From positions 1,364,001 through 1,428,000 of the forward strand of contig JALGAS010000009.1 of the NCBI GenBank assembly GCA_023078685.1: a DNA stretch of 64,000 nt, written 5' to 3'. Source of the stretch: Neopestalotiopsis rosae. Lineage: Eukaryota; Ascomycota; Sordariomycetes; Amphisphaeriales; Sporocadaceae. This document shows, piece by piece, positions 24,327 to 35,668 of this stretch (position 1 is the first letter of the stretch; the number at the start of each line of letters is the position of its first letter). Both the position numbers and the translations under genes were made by a program. The notes beneath the pieces were generated by a model. It was not told the DNA's origin. It saw nothing but the letters and a program-made list of their open reading frames with translations, and searched no databases.

Positions 24327-25664
24327 ATGATCTCGCGCATCACTCAGGTCGCACGTCACCTCGCCAGACCTCGGCCCAATTTCGTGCATAATTCTTCTTT
24401 TTCCGCAGGTTCAAGTGGTATCTTGACATCCAGAACCATGGCCTCACCGGATGAGCGTCAGTCGCGAACAATTCACACAGCGGCATGTTTGATTATTGGC
24501 GATGAAGTACTGGGCGGCAAGGTGCGTGATCCGAACGCTTATTAGCCTCTTGCGGCTTCCGACAACCGTACGAGCAACAGCTAACACACAATACAGACAG
24601 TCGATGTAGGAACAACTCATTGACAAGAGATATAAAACAAGGTTAATGGAATCTGACTTGATGTTTAGACGAATTCGGCATACTTTGCCAAATGGTGTTT
24701 TCAGCTAGGAATCGTACGACCCATCATCGCCTTTACTCAAAATAAATAAAAACCACTGACACGCAACAGAACCTGAAACGAGTCGAGGTCATAGAAGATG
24801 ACGAAGATGAGATCATCGAAGCTGTACGCAGAATGAGTGATCGCTATGACTTTGTGGTTACCAGGTATTTAACCTCTCAAGAAACTGCTTGTATTCAAAC
24901 ACATCTAACACTCATGCAGCGGCGGAATAGGACCAACGTAAGACTGAGCAAATTTCGTATATCCTAGTGACACGCACTTACCCTTCTGCAGCCACGACGA
25001 TATTACATACCAGTCCATCGCCAAAGCTTTTGGTATCAAGCTCATCTTGCACGACGATGCATACAAGCGCATGGTCAAGATGAGTAAACCACGCAAGTCT
25101 GAGCCCAATTTCAGCTGGGATGTAGAATCACCCGCCAAGACTGCACGCCTGCGAATGGTGCAGTTGCCAATTGACGAGTCGCGTGACATTGCCAAGCAGG
25201 CCGTCTTTCCTCAGGAGGAACTCTGGGTTCCTGTCTCGATCGTGAATGGAAATATTCACATTCTTCCTGGAGTTCCCAGGCTTTGTGAGTTCTAGAACCT
25301 AATTTCTCGATAGTCATACTGACCCAGCTTAACAGTCGAGAGTCTCTTGGACGGTCTGAAGCCCTCCATCGTCAAACGCCTCGTCGACCCCGAGGGCAAA
25401 GGTACCACGAGAATAATTTTCTCTACTCCCATGGCTGAGAGCGCCGTTGCGGGCTACTTGACGGAACTGGCGGCCAAGGTTGCACCCAAGGGCGTCAAGG
25501 TTGGTAGCTACCCACGCTGGGGCAAGCAGAACAACACGGTGACCTTGGTCGGCAAAGACAAGGAGTACCTCGAAAGCCTGGTACCAGAGGTTGAGCAGAA
25601 CGTCAAAGGCAAGCGTGTTCATGTTGAGGGCGAGGATGACCAGCCTGAACAGACTCCCGTGTAA
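24327..25664 (+). CDS. MoCF/MPTb-domain protein (FAD synthase N-terminal-like, CinA-like)
   Basis: Molybdopterin-binding-fold protein of the kind fused to FAD synthase in animals; the fungal stand-alone forms are poorly characterised. Seven exons, 24327-24521, 24597-24605, 24669-24713, 24770-24864, 24920-24937, 24992-25284 and 25336-25664, keep phase and give 327 aa. Exons 2 and 5 are only 9 and 18 nt. The spliced core reads ACLIIGDEVLGGK, TVDTNSAYFAKWCFQLG, then TSGGIGPTHDDITYQS, the GGxGxTxDD motif of the fold. The first 37 residues are basic with almost no acidic residues, followed by a second ATG (24438, MASPDER) just before the domain. This suggests mitochondrial and cytosolic forms from two starts. 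Confidence 0.85.
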
Positions 25665-26031
25665 ATCGATATCCGAACGTGGTAGTCGCCATGATGGTCC
25701 ACGATTTCCCGATTTTTTTGCATGAGCGACACAATTACATGGTTCCCCAGATTTTGCTGTAATTAGACCTTGCCAGATTTCAAAGAATCATCCTTCAACA
25801 TAACCTCCATGTCAAACTATGCAGTGTCCGTCGGTGGCACCTTACGCTCAGACTAGCTCGGATATAACTCAACAGCCGATCGGTAGATCGTCGCGGGTCC
25901 GGGGAATCCACTTACCAAGCGCTTAGTCCGAAGAAACCTTGATCTACTGCTATATTATGTGGGAAGATGAAGGTCTCCAAGTTGTGAAACTTGTGTTCTT
26001 AAAGAAACATTCCATAATTGACCTGACCACG
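25665..26031. other. Intergenic region
   Basis: 367 bases between two genes in the same direction. I see nothing beyond the probable 3' end of the MoCF-domain gene and the leader of the hydrolase. Confidence 0.5.
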
Positions 26032-27114
26032 ATGCCGCCTTCAAACAAGCTTCCCGAGGGAGTCCAGACACTGGTTTATCACACCATTGGTGACCACAAT
26101 GTCAAGTTCGACTACTACCTTCCTCCCGGCGCTAGGGGTCCATGCCCCGTTGTTATACACTGGCACGGAGGTGGCATGACGGCCGGCTCGCGCCGGGATG
26201 ATTTCCCTCACTGGCTCTATGGTAACAACATACGATTGTTTCTCATTAGTTCTATAAAGAACATCGTCTAACATGATTGAATAGGCCCATGCCAAGAAAA
26301 GGGCTATATATTCGTCTCCCCAGACTACCGCCTCTGCCACCCGTGCACAGCTCTGGACCAGATTGAGGACGCCAAAGCCCTCGTCTCCTTCCTCACCTCG
26401 GAGACGTTCGCGGCCGGCCTGCCCGACGGCGTCGGCGTCGACGCCCGCCGCATCGCCGTGGCCGGGTCCTCGGCGGGCGCGTACCAGGCCCGCGCCGCCT
26501 GCGTCTACGCCCGTCCCAAGCCGGCCGTCCTCATGACGGCCTACGGCCTGGGCGGCGACCTGCTCCTGGACCACTGGACCAACCCCCGCCCGCCTACGGG
26601 GCTGGCGGGTATGGTGGATCTGAGCAAGGTGCCGGCCCTGCTCGCGGACCGCACCGTCGTTAGCTGCGATGCCGCCCCCGCCGATCGCGCGGCGCCGATT
26701 ACGGAGCGTTTTGCGCTGACGGTGCGCTGGGAGCTCGACGGCACCATGCTCAATGGCATCTTTGGCCGCACCGGCCTGGCGGAGAAGCTGCGGGCTGTCG
26801 ACTATGCCGAGAGGGCGGCCACACTACCCGACGACCTCAAGCCGGGGTTCCTAGAGCTCTGCGTCGAAGAGGACTACCCGCCCTCCGTGTTTGTGCACGG
26901 AACCGCGGATGAAGTGGTACTAGACGTTGAGAGCGTGAGACATTACGAAAAACTCCGGGAGCTCGGGGTCAAGACGGAGCTGCTGTTGGTCGAGGGGGCG
27001 GGCCATGGACTTGTCGAGTTCAAACCTGATGGATCAGTCACCTTGCGCGAAGATGGACTGAAAGCCTATGCAAAGTCCTTTGACTTTATTGTCAGTGTCT
27101 TTGAGGGGCTATGA
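26032..27114 (+). CDS. Alpha/beta hydrolase (HSL-like esterase/carboxylesterase)
   Basis: Predicted cytosolic serine hydrolase of unknown substrate. Exons 26032-26221 and 26285-27114 (63-nt intron, TAG acceptor) give 339 aa. The oxyanion motif HGGG is at 45-48, the nucleophile elbow GSSAG places Ser at 126, HGTADEVV supplies the acidic residue, and GAGHGL carries the catalytic His. No signal peptide. Exon 2 is much more GC-rich than its surroundings. It is convergent with the Baeyer-Villiger monooxygenase, whose ester or lactone products an enzyme like this could hydrolyse; that pairing is inference from position only. Confidence 0.85.
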
Positions 27115-27271
27115 GATCTTGCAAAATATATGTATTCCGGGAATATTGAAAATATGTTCACATGCCATGATCCTACGAGTAGGTCCCAGCACAAATCCTT
27201 GCAACCCGAAAATTGTCTCTTGTAGCATTGAACCCACGCGGAACCTCATAATTTAGAGTTTGGGGCGAGCC

Positions 27272-28963
27272 TCATTCAAAGCTGTAGCCAGCGTATCCTC
27301 CGGCTGCCTCTTCATTGATAGTTTTGTAATAGGTAGGCACACCTCCCAGGTAGATCAACGGCTCTCTCGGTTTTCCTGGGATATTATCGCCCATGTACCT
27401 ACGCAGATCTAGAGTTAGCTAAGTCTCATCAAGCGATATTCATGATACTTACCAAGACTTCGTTGTTGGAAGCAAAGTTGAATTTGCAATATTATTCACA
27501 GTGTCCTTCCACCCCTGCTCACTCTCGGCACTGGCCACCATCTTCCTCAGGCCCTTCTCCCGCATGTGGTTGACGGCATCAATGATCCATTGTCCCTGAA
27601 GCTCAGCGCACGTCGGCCCGTTGCAGAGCGCTGTAGGTCCTTGGGGCGCGTAGGTCAAGTACATGTTGGGGAATCCGGATACCGTCATGCCCAGGTACGT
27701 GTAGGCGCCCTTGCTCCAGTGGTCTTCGAGCGTGCGGCCATTGACTCCGCGGATATCGATCTGGCGGAGGCCACCCGTACACGCATCGTACCCGGTAGCG
27801 CATATGATGATGTCAAATTCGTGCTCCTTGTCGTTGCCTGAAGTCCTAAGTCCGTTCTCCGTCACCTCTTCAATGGGCGTGGCGTTGACGTCCACCAAGC
27901 TGACGTTGGGCTGGTTGAATATCTCAAAGAAGCCCTTCTCCAGTGAGATACGTTTGCATCCGAATGAGTAGGGTTGTTCCATGGGCGCGAGTAGATCCCT
28001 TACGCGCTCATCAGTGAGCCTCGCCCTGGTCTTGTCTCGCCAAAAGTTGTATGCTTCCCTGTTGGCGTCTTTGTTAAACAGCATATCGTGGTAGGTGGCC
28101 AGCCAATACTTGAAGTCTCCTTCCGCCCATAGTTCCTCGTACGTTTGTCGGCGTTTTTCGACATCGTCGTCAAATGTGCCACGGCCCAAAAAGTTGAAGT
28201 TGAACCCGCCGTAGCTGTTATTTCGATTCTTGAAGAACTCGGGGTACTCTTTGCGCGGGAACACTTGGTCCCCATTCTCGAAATCAACTTGGCCCATGGG
28301 CATGCATGTGTTAATTGACCTTTGGAAGACAGTCAGGTGTCCGGCAATAGGGGCTAGTTCTGTCGCCAGCTGAACGCCCGTAGAGCCCGTACCTATGACG
28401 GCAATCCTCTTACCGTGAAGATCAGTACCGAGACCCGCGTGCGGCCAGTATGAAGGGTGAATAAACTCTCCTTTGAATGAGTCGATGCCTTTCCAATCGG
28501 GAATGTATCTCTTTGCTGCGAATCCGGTGTTCAAAGACAGATGTCTGGACTTGAATGTGCCCCCTTCTCGGGTACTGACTGTCCAAGTGGCATCGCTATC
28601 ATTCCAGGTTGCAGCTGAAACAAAAGAGTTGAACTGGGTGTCTTTGCGAAGATCCCACTTGTCGGCCACAAAGTTGAAGTATGCTCGGAGTTCAGTGTGA
28701 TCGGGAAATCGCTGCTTCCAAGACCACTCCTCCCAGAGCTTGGGGTCACTGAACTCGTAGTGAGGTATAGTGGTGTCTACACGAGCGCCTGGATACGCAT
28801 TCCAGTGCCAGACTCCACCATAACCATCTCCAGCTTCCAGGAGCTTGACTTTGTATCCCTGATCACGGAAGTATTTGAGTTGATAGCAGCCACCAAACCC
28901 AGCACCAACGACAATGACGTCGTAAGTGCTTGAGTCGTGGGATTGAGTGTTTGTCAATGTCAT
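27272..28963 (-). CDS. Baeyer-Villiger type flavin monooxygenase
   Basis: FAD- and NADPH-dependent enzyme that inserts oxygen next to a ketone to give an ester or lactone. Exons 28963-27453 and 27398-27272 (54-nt intron, GTAAGT donor) give 545 aa. The upstream part of the frame offers only TTG, so ATG 28963 is chosen. GAGFGG at 20-25 is the FAD Rossmann motif. The Baeyer-Villiger fingerprint FxGxxxHxxxW is exact at Phe163, Gly165, His169 and Trp173, and GTGSTG at 191-196 is the NADPH motif. Exon 2 encodes the C-terminal LIYLGGVPTYYK region typical of cyclohexanone-monooxygenase-like members. The gene ends 157 bp from the convergent hydrolase. Confidence 0.93.
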
Positions 28964-30298
28964 TACAGCGATCAAAGGGCCGAGCAACGGGCAAAAGACT
29001 GAAGTCAAAGTAATGTTGTCTACAGTGTAGATCTTGTCGAAGGGAGAAAATCTGTATTTGTTGCTTCCCTCTCGCCGTCCTACACATGCAACCCCGCAGC
29101 TCGTCCATCAATATATGCATAAGAAGAAAAATGGATAAATAAACACCACCATGCAAAGTGCGACCACATCGCATCGAGCCCATCTTTCCCCTCCTACCTA
29201 CCCGTCAATATCTACTATATAGTCGGGCCCTGGGAACCAGATGGAGGCACAATCGTCCGTTCGAGGCCCACCTGGATGCACCGTCGCGGGGGTCTTTCGG
29301 GTGTCCCTGTGCATGCGAGAGACCCTGTCATTGCGTTTCGGTGTGTTTGCTTGTTCATTTGTTTGCTCGCTCCAATTACTGATCAATTGTCTGCAAGCTC
29401 TAGGCGGTTGCTCCAATCAGGCACAACAAATCCTCAATCTCGCATTCAAACGCAACAGTCCCCAGGAAGGGTTCTGATCATGAAGCCAGATGATGCATTA
29501 AAGTCTCGATTTGAGAGATGTTTCAATAAGACTACCATGCCCGAATTCACAACCAGTCGTACAAACTTCTGTGATCTAGACATGTTTTTCACGAACTTTG
29601 CATACCAAGTGCGGGACAGCGAGACTAATAGCCTGTGATGCCAAGGGATCTTTTGTCTTGCCTACCAACCTGCATTATGCATATGCAGGACAGATACCCT
29701 CCCCCCACGGTGCTCCGGGGACATCGGTTACGCAGAGGAGAAGCCCATTCATCCGAACACCCAATTGCGCAAAATTGAGGAATGAAGTCTATCTTTGGAA
29801 ATTCAAAGGAAGCCTCATCCCTTCGAACCACCCAGCTGGGTTCTTTTAGAGAAATAGACTACCAACCCTTGTTTCAGAATTTCGTTCCTGGTCCATTGAG
29901 GTTCTAGATGATAAACTCAACTCGCACATATTCGGGCCAAATTTCCTGGTACGAATGGACAATACAGCGATACAAGGGCCCATGATAGCAAACATATTGA
30001 CACATCAATTCTTTTCGGACATGATAGTTGAAAAGTGGTAGCCGTACGGGCCGAGAAGCAAGACAGATCATGTCCCGAGGACATGGCCTAAGCCACACTG
30101 CGAGACTCGATGCCTGGGCCCAACCGACAATTCAGCCAACGTTAGATCATCCCTTAGAGACCACGACTTACCCAATGGCCATGATTAGTATGGAGTCCCT
30201 TTTGATAAAGGCTCCGTGCGTCCTCCTTTATCTCTATGTCTTGCCTTCTGGATTGTCTCTCATCTACGAAAACACACTCCACATGTTACTCAGCAAAT
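28964..30298. other. Divergent promoter region between the monooxygenase and the PTH11-like receptor
   Basis: 1.3 kb without a supported gene. Frames at 29241-29638 and 29598-29849 overlap each other and antisense frames, and have no family signal. Confidence 0.5.
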
Positions 30299-31795
30299 AT
30301 GGGCACAGAGACCAGTGCAGCAAATCTAGCCAAGGTGCAAGCTGCTGTGACTGAGACTTGGACTCTATACGCATTCGGGACCCTAGCTATTGCACTCCGT
30401 ATATGGAGTCGAACTCGTTTGGTGGGCCTAGCGGGATATGATGTAGACGACTACTTGGTATGGTTTGGTTGGGTGAGTATACCATTTCGAAAACACGAAA
30501 GGGAGTTCAATTTACATGTGCTTATATGATCAGATTTGCTATACGATCATGACCGTAGCAGCGCATATTGTCGGAGGCACTGGCGATACATCCTACCTTG
30601 GGACCGATTCGGACCGTCTTTCCCTGGTACAAGATTCTCCAGATGAAGCAGCCCAGCGACAGCTTGGGACAAAATGGTTTCTCGTGAGTGTCCGCAGTTT
30701 TGACGGCAAATGACTTGTGTGGAAGTATGAGTGGTCCACTGGATATATATTAGCATATTTCCCCGTCCTTCAGATTGGTTGGTATACATACATCGGGCTC
30801 ATCTGGACATTAAAGATGAACATGCTGTTCCTCTACCAGCGTATTGTTGGCCACCTATGGGTTCGGAAGTTCATCCTGCCCGCCATGATACTTGTTGGCA
30901 CAAGTGCTGTTGCCATGTGGATATTGTTGGCAGCAGCATGTCGCCCTTTCAACCACCTATGGCAAATTTACCCGGATCCTGGTGGTACGTGATATAATTA
31001 CTTAACGAGTCTTGCAATTGCCATTAACTTGAGGTCAAGTATATTGTTTTCCTCAAAGCAGCCTCTTCTTGATAACGATACTCGTCGTCAACCTCATCAC
31101 GGACTTTTGTATTTTGCTAATACCTATACCGGTACAGTGTCTTCTCCATTGTCAAATCGTCTATACTGACCTAGAAACAGATCATTATTCCTCTCAAGGT
31201 GTCTATGATGAGGAAATTAGGCTTGATCATACTCTTTGGAGCAGGCATATTCACCATGGCGGCGGCTATACTCCGAGTACACTTTGTGGTAGAAGTAGGT
31301 ACTACTCTATGCATATCCAATTTGTTTGATTGAAGCTGACTGTTACAGGAACATAAGGGCGAGGAAGCGGCCATTTGGTCATGCCGCGAGGACCTGGTTG
31401 CAATCATGATTGGCCAAGCGACAATGATTCGACCCTTTTTTACCACACGCTTTTGGGGCACGAACCCACATAGCTCCTCGTACCAGGACAAACGGAGCGA
31501 TGGAGAATCGAACGGCAACGATGTAACTCTCCAAACGATCGGCGCGAAGCCATCACGGCCAAGATTTTGGAAACATGGCGACCCATACGACATGACAAGC
31601 ATAGCCACTGTCACCGAAAGTGAAGAAACGATCATGAACAGAAACGTGGATGGAAATTCTGCTAGGTTGTCGAATAATACAGAGCCGTCGGCTATCTCAG
31701 TGCAGCATACCATAGAACAAACAACTAGCAAGCGAGATCACACATCCGAGCGAAAGCCTGAGTGGTTTGGGTACCATCGTTGGAGTCCTGTATAA
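30299..31795 (+). CDS. PTH11-type / rhodopsin-domain integral membrane protein
   Basis: Seven-transmembrane fungal receptor-like protein of the Pth11 superfamily, without an N-terminal CFEM domain. Six exons, 30299-30472, 30534-30683, 30774-30984, 31034-31131, 31181-31294 and 31349-31795, keep phase and give 397 aa. Diagnostic blocks are RTRLVGLAGYDVDDYLVWFG (TM2 region), GTKWFLIGWYTYIGLIWTLK (TM3, joined by splicing), CRPFNHLWQIYPDPGG, and SCREDLVAIMIGQATMIRP near TM7. The last ~110 residues are a hydrophilic, Ser/Thr-rich cytoplasmic tail. Intron 3 is 49 nt with a GAG acceptor, the least certain junction. Ligand unknown. Confidence 0.85.
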
Positions 31796-31828
31796 ATGGA
31801 AGATATCATTCGGGTACCAATACAAGCT

Positions 31829-32206
31829 CTAGTGTTCATAAGCTGAAGGACCACCATAACTTCCCCGTGTCGGGTCTTGTTGATGAGCAGGACCAGACTG
31901 GGAGGAGACATTAGCACGAGTTGCTGCCGATGGAATATAGCCAGGATAACCCGAAACGTTTTGGCCAGGAGGGTATGGCCCATATCCGCGTTGCTGCATG
32001 TACGGAGCTTGCGAGTCCAAATTGGGGACACCACCAGGACCGAGACCATAATGCTGGCCCTGAATATTGATCTCTGGAGGCCGGCCAGGTGCCTGGATGC
32101 TGTATGTGTCGTCACGATGACCAAGGGACTTGGCTTGCTCCATATCACCCTTTCTCAACGTCTGCTTTCGGAACTCATCATAGGTATACATCATAGTGGC
32201 CACCTT
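31829..32206 (-). other. Open reading frame continuing in frame after the AAA gene's TAG
   Basis: Directly after the in-frame TAG at 32209-32207 the same frame stays open for 125 codons. It begins KVATMMYTYDEFRKQ, which looks like the normal continuation of the AAA protein's C-terminal HFxKVA motif, and ends in a Gly/Pro/Tyr/Gln-rich tail. It is either a lost 3' end or a tail made only by readthrough. No independent start context supports it as a separate gene. Confidence 0.6.
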
Positions 32207-35077
32207 CTAAAAATGCGAAGCTCGGAGCTGTGCCTGGGCCTCTGGGACCTTTGTCCCGTCGTAGCGAGCGAACGAAGATGCAACTTGAAAAGCATTTCGT
32301 ATTTGTCGCCCGTTCCAACTTCCCAATCCGGTTGAACCATACCTCTGAAAATGTGTGGTCGCGTAATCAAGAATCTCCTGCTCAAAGATGACCAGCTTTT
32401 TATCTTGAGATTTCTCGTTGCGTCGCTTTTCAATAAGTACGAGACGCTCCAAATTTATTCTGAAAATTTCTTTCGACTTCTCTAGATCAAGTGATGGGTA
32501 GTGCAAGCTGACGTGTACACGTGATTTGAGAGCCTCGTCAAGTACTCCTGGGCGATTTGTTGTCAAGAACAGTACACCTTTGTAGTACTCGAGAATGCGC
32601 AGGATCACTAAGCTTGTAATTAGATGGGATTTCATTGCCAGCAATACGGCAAACTTACTGGATACCATGGCGTTCCTCTGCAAATCATTTGGAAATCGCT
32701 GAGTGAGGAAAACGTCGGCTTCGTCGAGAAGTAGGATGCAATCCCAGACTTGAGCTAGGCGAAAGATATCTTCCAGTGCTGACTCGACTCGATCTGGTTC
32801 GTAGCCCAGGTCTCCACAGCTAATAGAGAACAATGGCTTGCCATGCTTTTGAGCTACGGCCTCTGCAGTGGCAGTTTTCCCGACACCTGCAATGGTACAT
32901 GTAAGTTGGCAATTCTCGTTCCATGAGGGGACTGGAAGCTCGTGATACTTACCGGGGGCTCCATGCAAAAGAATGATCACTCCTCGACCTTTGCCCCTGA
33001 TCAAATCTTGGTCTGGGATGGCCGGCCCTGGTCTGCGATCCAAGGTCTTGCTGTCAAAATGTGTGTACAGAAGGCTTTCGACGGTGTCTTTGTGAGAGTG
33101 GTCTATTTGTAGACTCCTGAATGGATCTTGTACCTGCTCGATTTCCTTCAGGTTGCGGATATCAATTTGGAAGAACCTGCGGTCTCGAAGCGAGTATGCG
33201 AATAGTCTGATTGGCAGCAGAAGTAGCTCATCGTCAGAAAGCTCAGTCACGGTCGGTGGCTCAGAGGGAGGCGCTGATGTTCTTCTGTGACCCATAAAAT
33301 TGGCAAGGTTAGAACTTGCATAGTCGGTCAGGGCCACGAAACGATCCTTAGCCACCCATTGATTCGTCTCCAGAGAATTTAGACCTGATTTGACCAGAAA
33401 TAGATCTTGCTGCTCGGATATAATACTTGAGCGTTGCGGATCTCTCCAGTGGATAATGGGGAAACTGTCCAATTTCCACTCTGTCCTGGGTTGTTCCCGA
33501 ATATGAGTCCAGAAGAAGTTTGGTCTCCAGTTCGGATGCGCCTGGAATGATTCCTCGAAGTCAACGATGACCTCACTGTCAATATACTTGTGGTAATCGT
33601 CATCACTAATTATATCCCAGCCCTCCACATTCATTGCAACAGACCACCCATCGTGCATCACCTGAGGTCTGGGTGTTGTGCTTGTGTATCGAGTAAAGTT
33701 CGATCGTTCGGCCCTCAATGTTGCGGAAATTTCTTTCTCCCCTGTCACGAACCTGAGAGGGAACGTCTTGAGTGAAGACATCTCAATCTCTCCCGCAAAG
33801 CGGTCAATCGTAACTCGGCTCAAAACTGGACAAAGACCAGTTTCAGTATAGTCGAGATAGTAGCACAATAGAACCAAAGCCTTTGTCTTGATCCTTCTAT
33901 CAGGCTCACCTGGGCCGCCTTCTTTCTTTTCTTTCTTACCAAGACTGGAAGAGTGTTCTCGTTCTATTGCGTCGAGATTCCATTCACCACCGCTGTCCGT
34001 GACTTTGAACAATCTCCATATTCGTTGCTCTGTTGAGGGACGCGGTTTTCCGATTTGCAGGACTGGCGACGTATATAACAAGTCACCGGGCTTGAACAAC
34101 CACCACAAGTCGTCGAAGTGTATCTTTTTGGAGAAGTCGCCGCCAGCATTTCCAAAAGCTAACTGTTTGTATCGAGGCATGATGTGTTCTTCCATGAAGT
34201 CGACGTAGCATTGGAGTATCGCCATCTCGTTTCGAGTGACTGACTCGACTCGATGTATCCCATTAGTCTCTCTGGGCAAGTCCGATGTCAAGCTCTCTTG
34301 TAGGGTATTGACATCTGCACGAGCGTCCACGTATGTGCTGGCTGTATCTCTTGGGGTTGTTTTGGGTACAGTAGAGGTAGCTTGGGAATCTCCGGCCACC
34401 TCCTTGGTTTTGGTGTCGGTGGAGGCGGTCTCTGTGTCAGTCTGTAAACTCGTAGACCCGCGAACTGGAAGACGCAGAATCTCCCTTTTCAACTCCTCCA
34501 GTGAAAAGATGAGGTAGTCAAATGGCCTGGTAAAAGATACAGGCAAATCGACAGTCATGTGGTACAGACCATATTTGGCAGATATTCTTGCAAGGATGCG
34601 GAGGATAATCTTGGACTTGATGCGGATACTTTGAATTCTTGGCTCTTCATTGCCGAAAAGAGAAAGATCGGGAACAAGTGCGGCATCGAATTTTCCATCC
34701 TTTGCCAGGTCTCGTCGCGACAGTTCCTGCCGCACCTGGTCGTTGAGCTGCTCGTTGGATTTTAGGACATCGATCGCTGCCGTATCATCTTCATCGCCAA
34801 AATAATTCTTATATCGTTCAAAATTGCACCATCGGACTGTCGGACGGAGAGTAAAGTCAGGTAGAGCACTTGTTTTCTTCACGTCCTCGGGTTGAGCTGG
34901 TTTGGCATCGGTCTTCTCGTTTGACTCCAATGTCTTTATTCGATCCTCCAATAGCTTAATTTGTTGAAGCATCCCTGTAGGTCCAAATTCGGATTCAGTG
35001 GAAGGAGAGTGTAATGGTTCATGAACCAGTTCGCTGTCTGGTTCTGCAAGCTCCATTGCGTGCGTATCAAGTTCCAT
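32207..35077 (-). CDS. Large fungal AAA+ ATPase, probably truncated by a nonsense codon
   Basis: Cytosolic-type AAA+ ATPase of the large fungal family with an N-terminal DUF7025-like region; cellular role unknown. Exons 35077-32953, 32886-32659 and 32607-32207 join in phase to 917 aa. Walker A GAPGVGKT (706-713) is formed only when intron 1 is removed. Walker B is LLLDEAD (760-766), and FLTTNRPGVLDEALKSRVH carries the sensor and arginine-finger region. WNGRQIRNAFQ is the C-terminal lid. Both introns (66 and 51 nt) are multiples of three and stop-free. The frame ends at TAG inside HF-stop-KVAT, and coding-like sequence continues in the same frame for 125 codons, so the allele is probably shortened. 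Confidence 0.8.
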   Translation of the reverse strand: MELDTHAMELAEPDSELVHEPLHSPSTESEFGPTGMLQQIKLLEDRIKTLESNEKTDAKPAQPEDVKKTSALPDFTLRPTVRWCNFERYKNYFGDEDDTAAIDVLKSNEQLNDQVRQELSRRDLAKDGKFDAALVPDLSLFGNEEPRIQSIRIKSKIILRILARISAKYGLYHMTVDLPVSFTRPFDYLIFSLEELKREILRLPVRGSTSLQTDTETASTDTKTKEVAGDSQATSTVPKTTPRDTASTYVDARADVNTLQESLTSDLPRETNGIHRVESVTRNEMAILQCYVDFMEEHIMPRYKQLAFGNAGGDFSKKIHFDDLWWLFKPGDLLYTSPVLQIGKPRPSTEQRIWRLFKVTDSGGEWNLDAIEREHSSSLGKKEKKEGGPGEPDRRIKTKALVLLCYYLDYTETGLCPVLSRVTIDRFAGEIEMSSLKTFPLRFVTGEKEISATLRAERSNFTRYTSTTPRPQVMHDGWSVAMNVEGWDIISDDDYHKYIDSEVIVDFEESFQAHPNWRPNFFWTHIREQPRTEWKLDSFPIIHWRDPQRSSIISEQQDLFLVKSGLNSLETNQWVAKDRFVALTDYASSNLANFMGHRRTSAPPSEPPTVTELSDDELLLLPIRLFAYSLRDRRFFQIDIRNLKEIEQVQDPFRSLQIDHSHKDTVESLLYTHFDSKTLDRRPGPAIPDQDLIRGKGRGVIILLHGAPGKYHELPVPSWNENCQLTCTIAGVGKTATAEAVAQKHGKPLFSISCGDLGYEPDRVESALEDIFRLAQVWDCILLLDEADVFLTQRFPNDLQRNAMVSSKFAVLLAMKSHLITSLVILRILEYYKGVLFLTTNRPGVLDEALKSRVHVSLHYPSLDLEKSKEIFRINLERLVLIEKRRNEKSQDKKLVIFEQEILDYATTHFQRYGSTGLGSWNGRQIRNAFQVASSFARYDGTKVPEAQAQLRASHF

Positions 35078-35668
35078 TGCAAGCAATGGTCGTCGATATA
35101 ACGGTCTTGCCTGTATGCCTGAAAAACTGGAGAGGTTCAAGAACCGCTGGAAATCTGTGAAGTCAAATTTGAAGAGGCTTGAAACTTGTGCATTTGCTCA
35201 GATGTATGAGAGACTCGTCTGCCGCGTTGTAACTTTGCGTGATTTAGAGTGGCTGAGCAGATTCAGTCGGTAGATGATGACATCACGTTCGAGGACGATT
35301 GGCGTCCCTGCCTGGACATCCTCATCGATGCAGTCCAGAAAATCAAGGTAGACACCATTTCGCAATATCTTCCCCGCTCTCGTCGGTTAGACCATCGACT
35401 GGGAATGTGTAGGTATTTTTAGCTTCTTGACAGGGTGTGACTGCGGCCCCCAAACGCCACCTTTCATGGGGGTATCTCGACGTGATCGGCGCTTTTTGAA
35501 GAGTCAGGTGCCTTGTGTTACCTCAGCAACAGCCTGAGGCTACCAGTGCTGTATCTAGGACATGCGCTTTTAGTTCACTGGTAAGTGAATGGTTGAATTT
35601 CTTCCTACAGAGACGACCGATCATCACATCTGTGTGATACTGTTCGAGTCCTTTAAGCACCATCTGCC
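35078..35668. other. Divergent promoter region between the AAA gene and the NLR-like gene
   Basis: 590 bases with no supported gene. The frame of the AAA gene is open for 21 codons upstream of its ATG but has only a TTG there. Confidence 0.5.
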
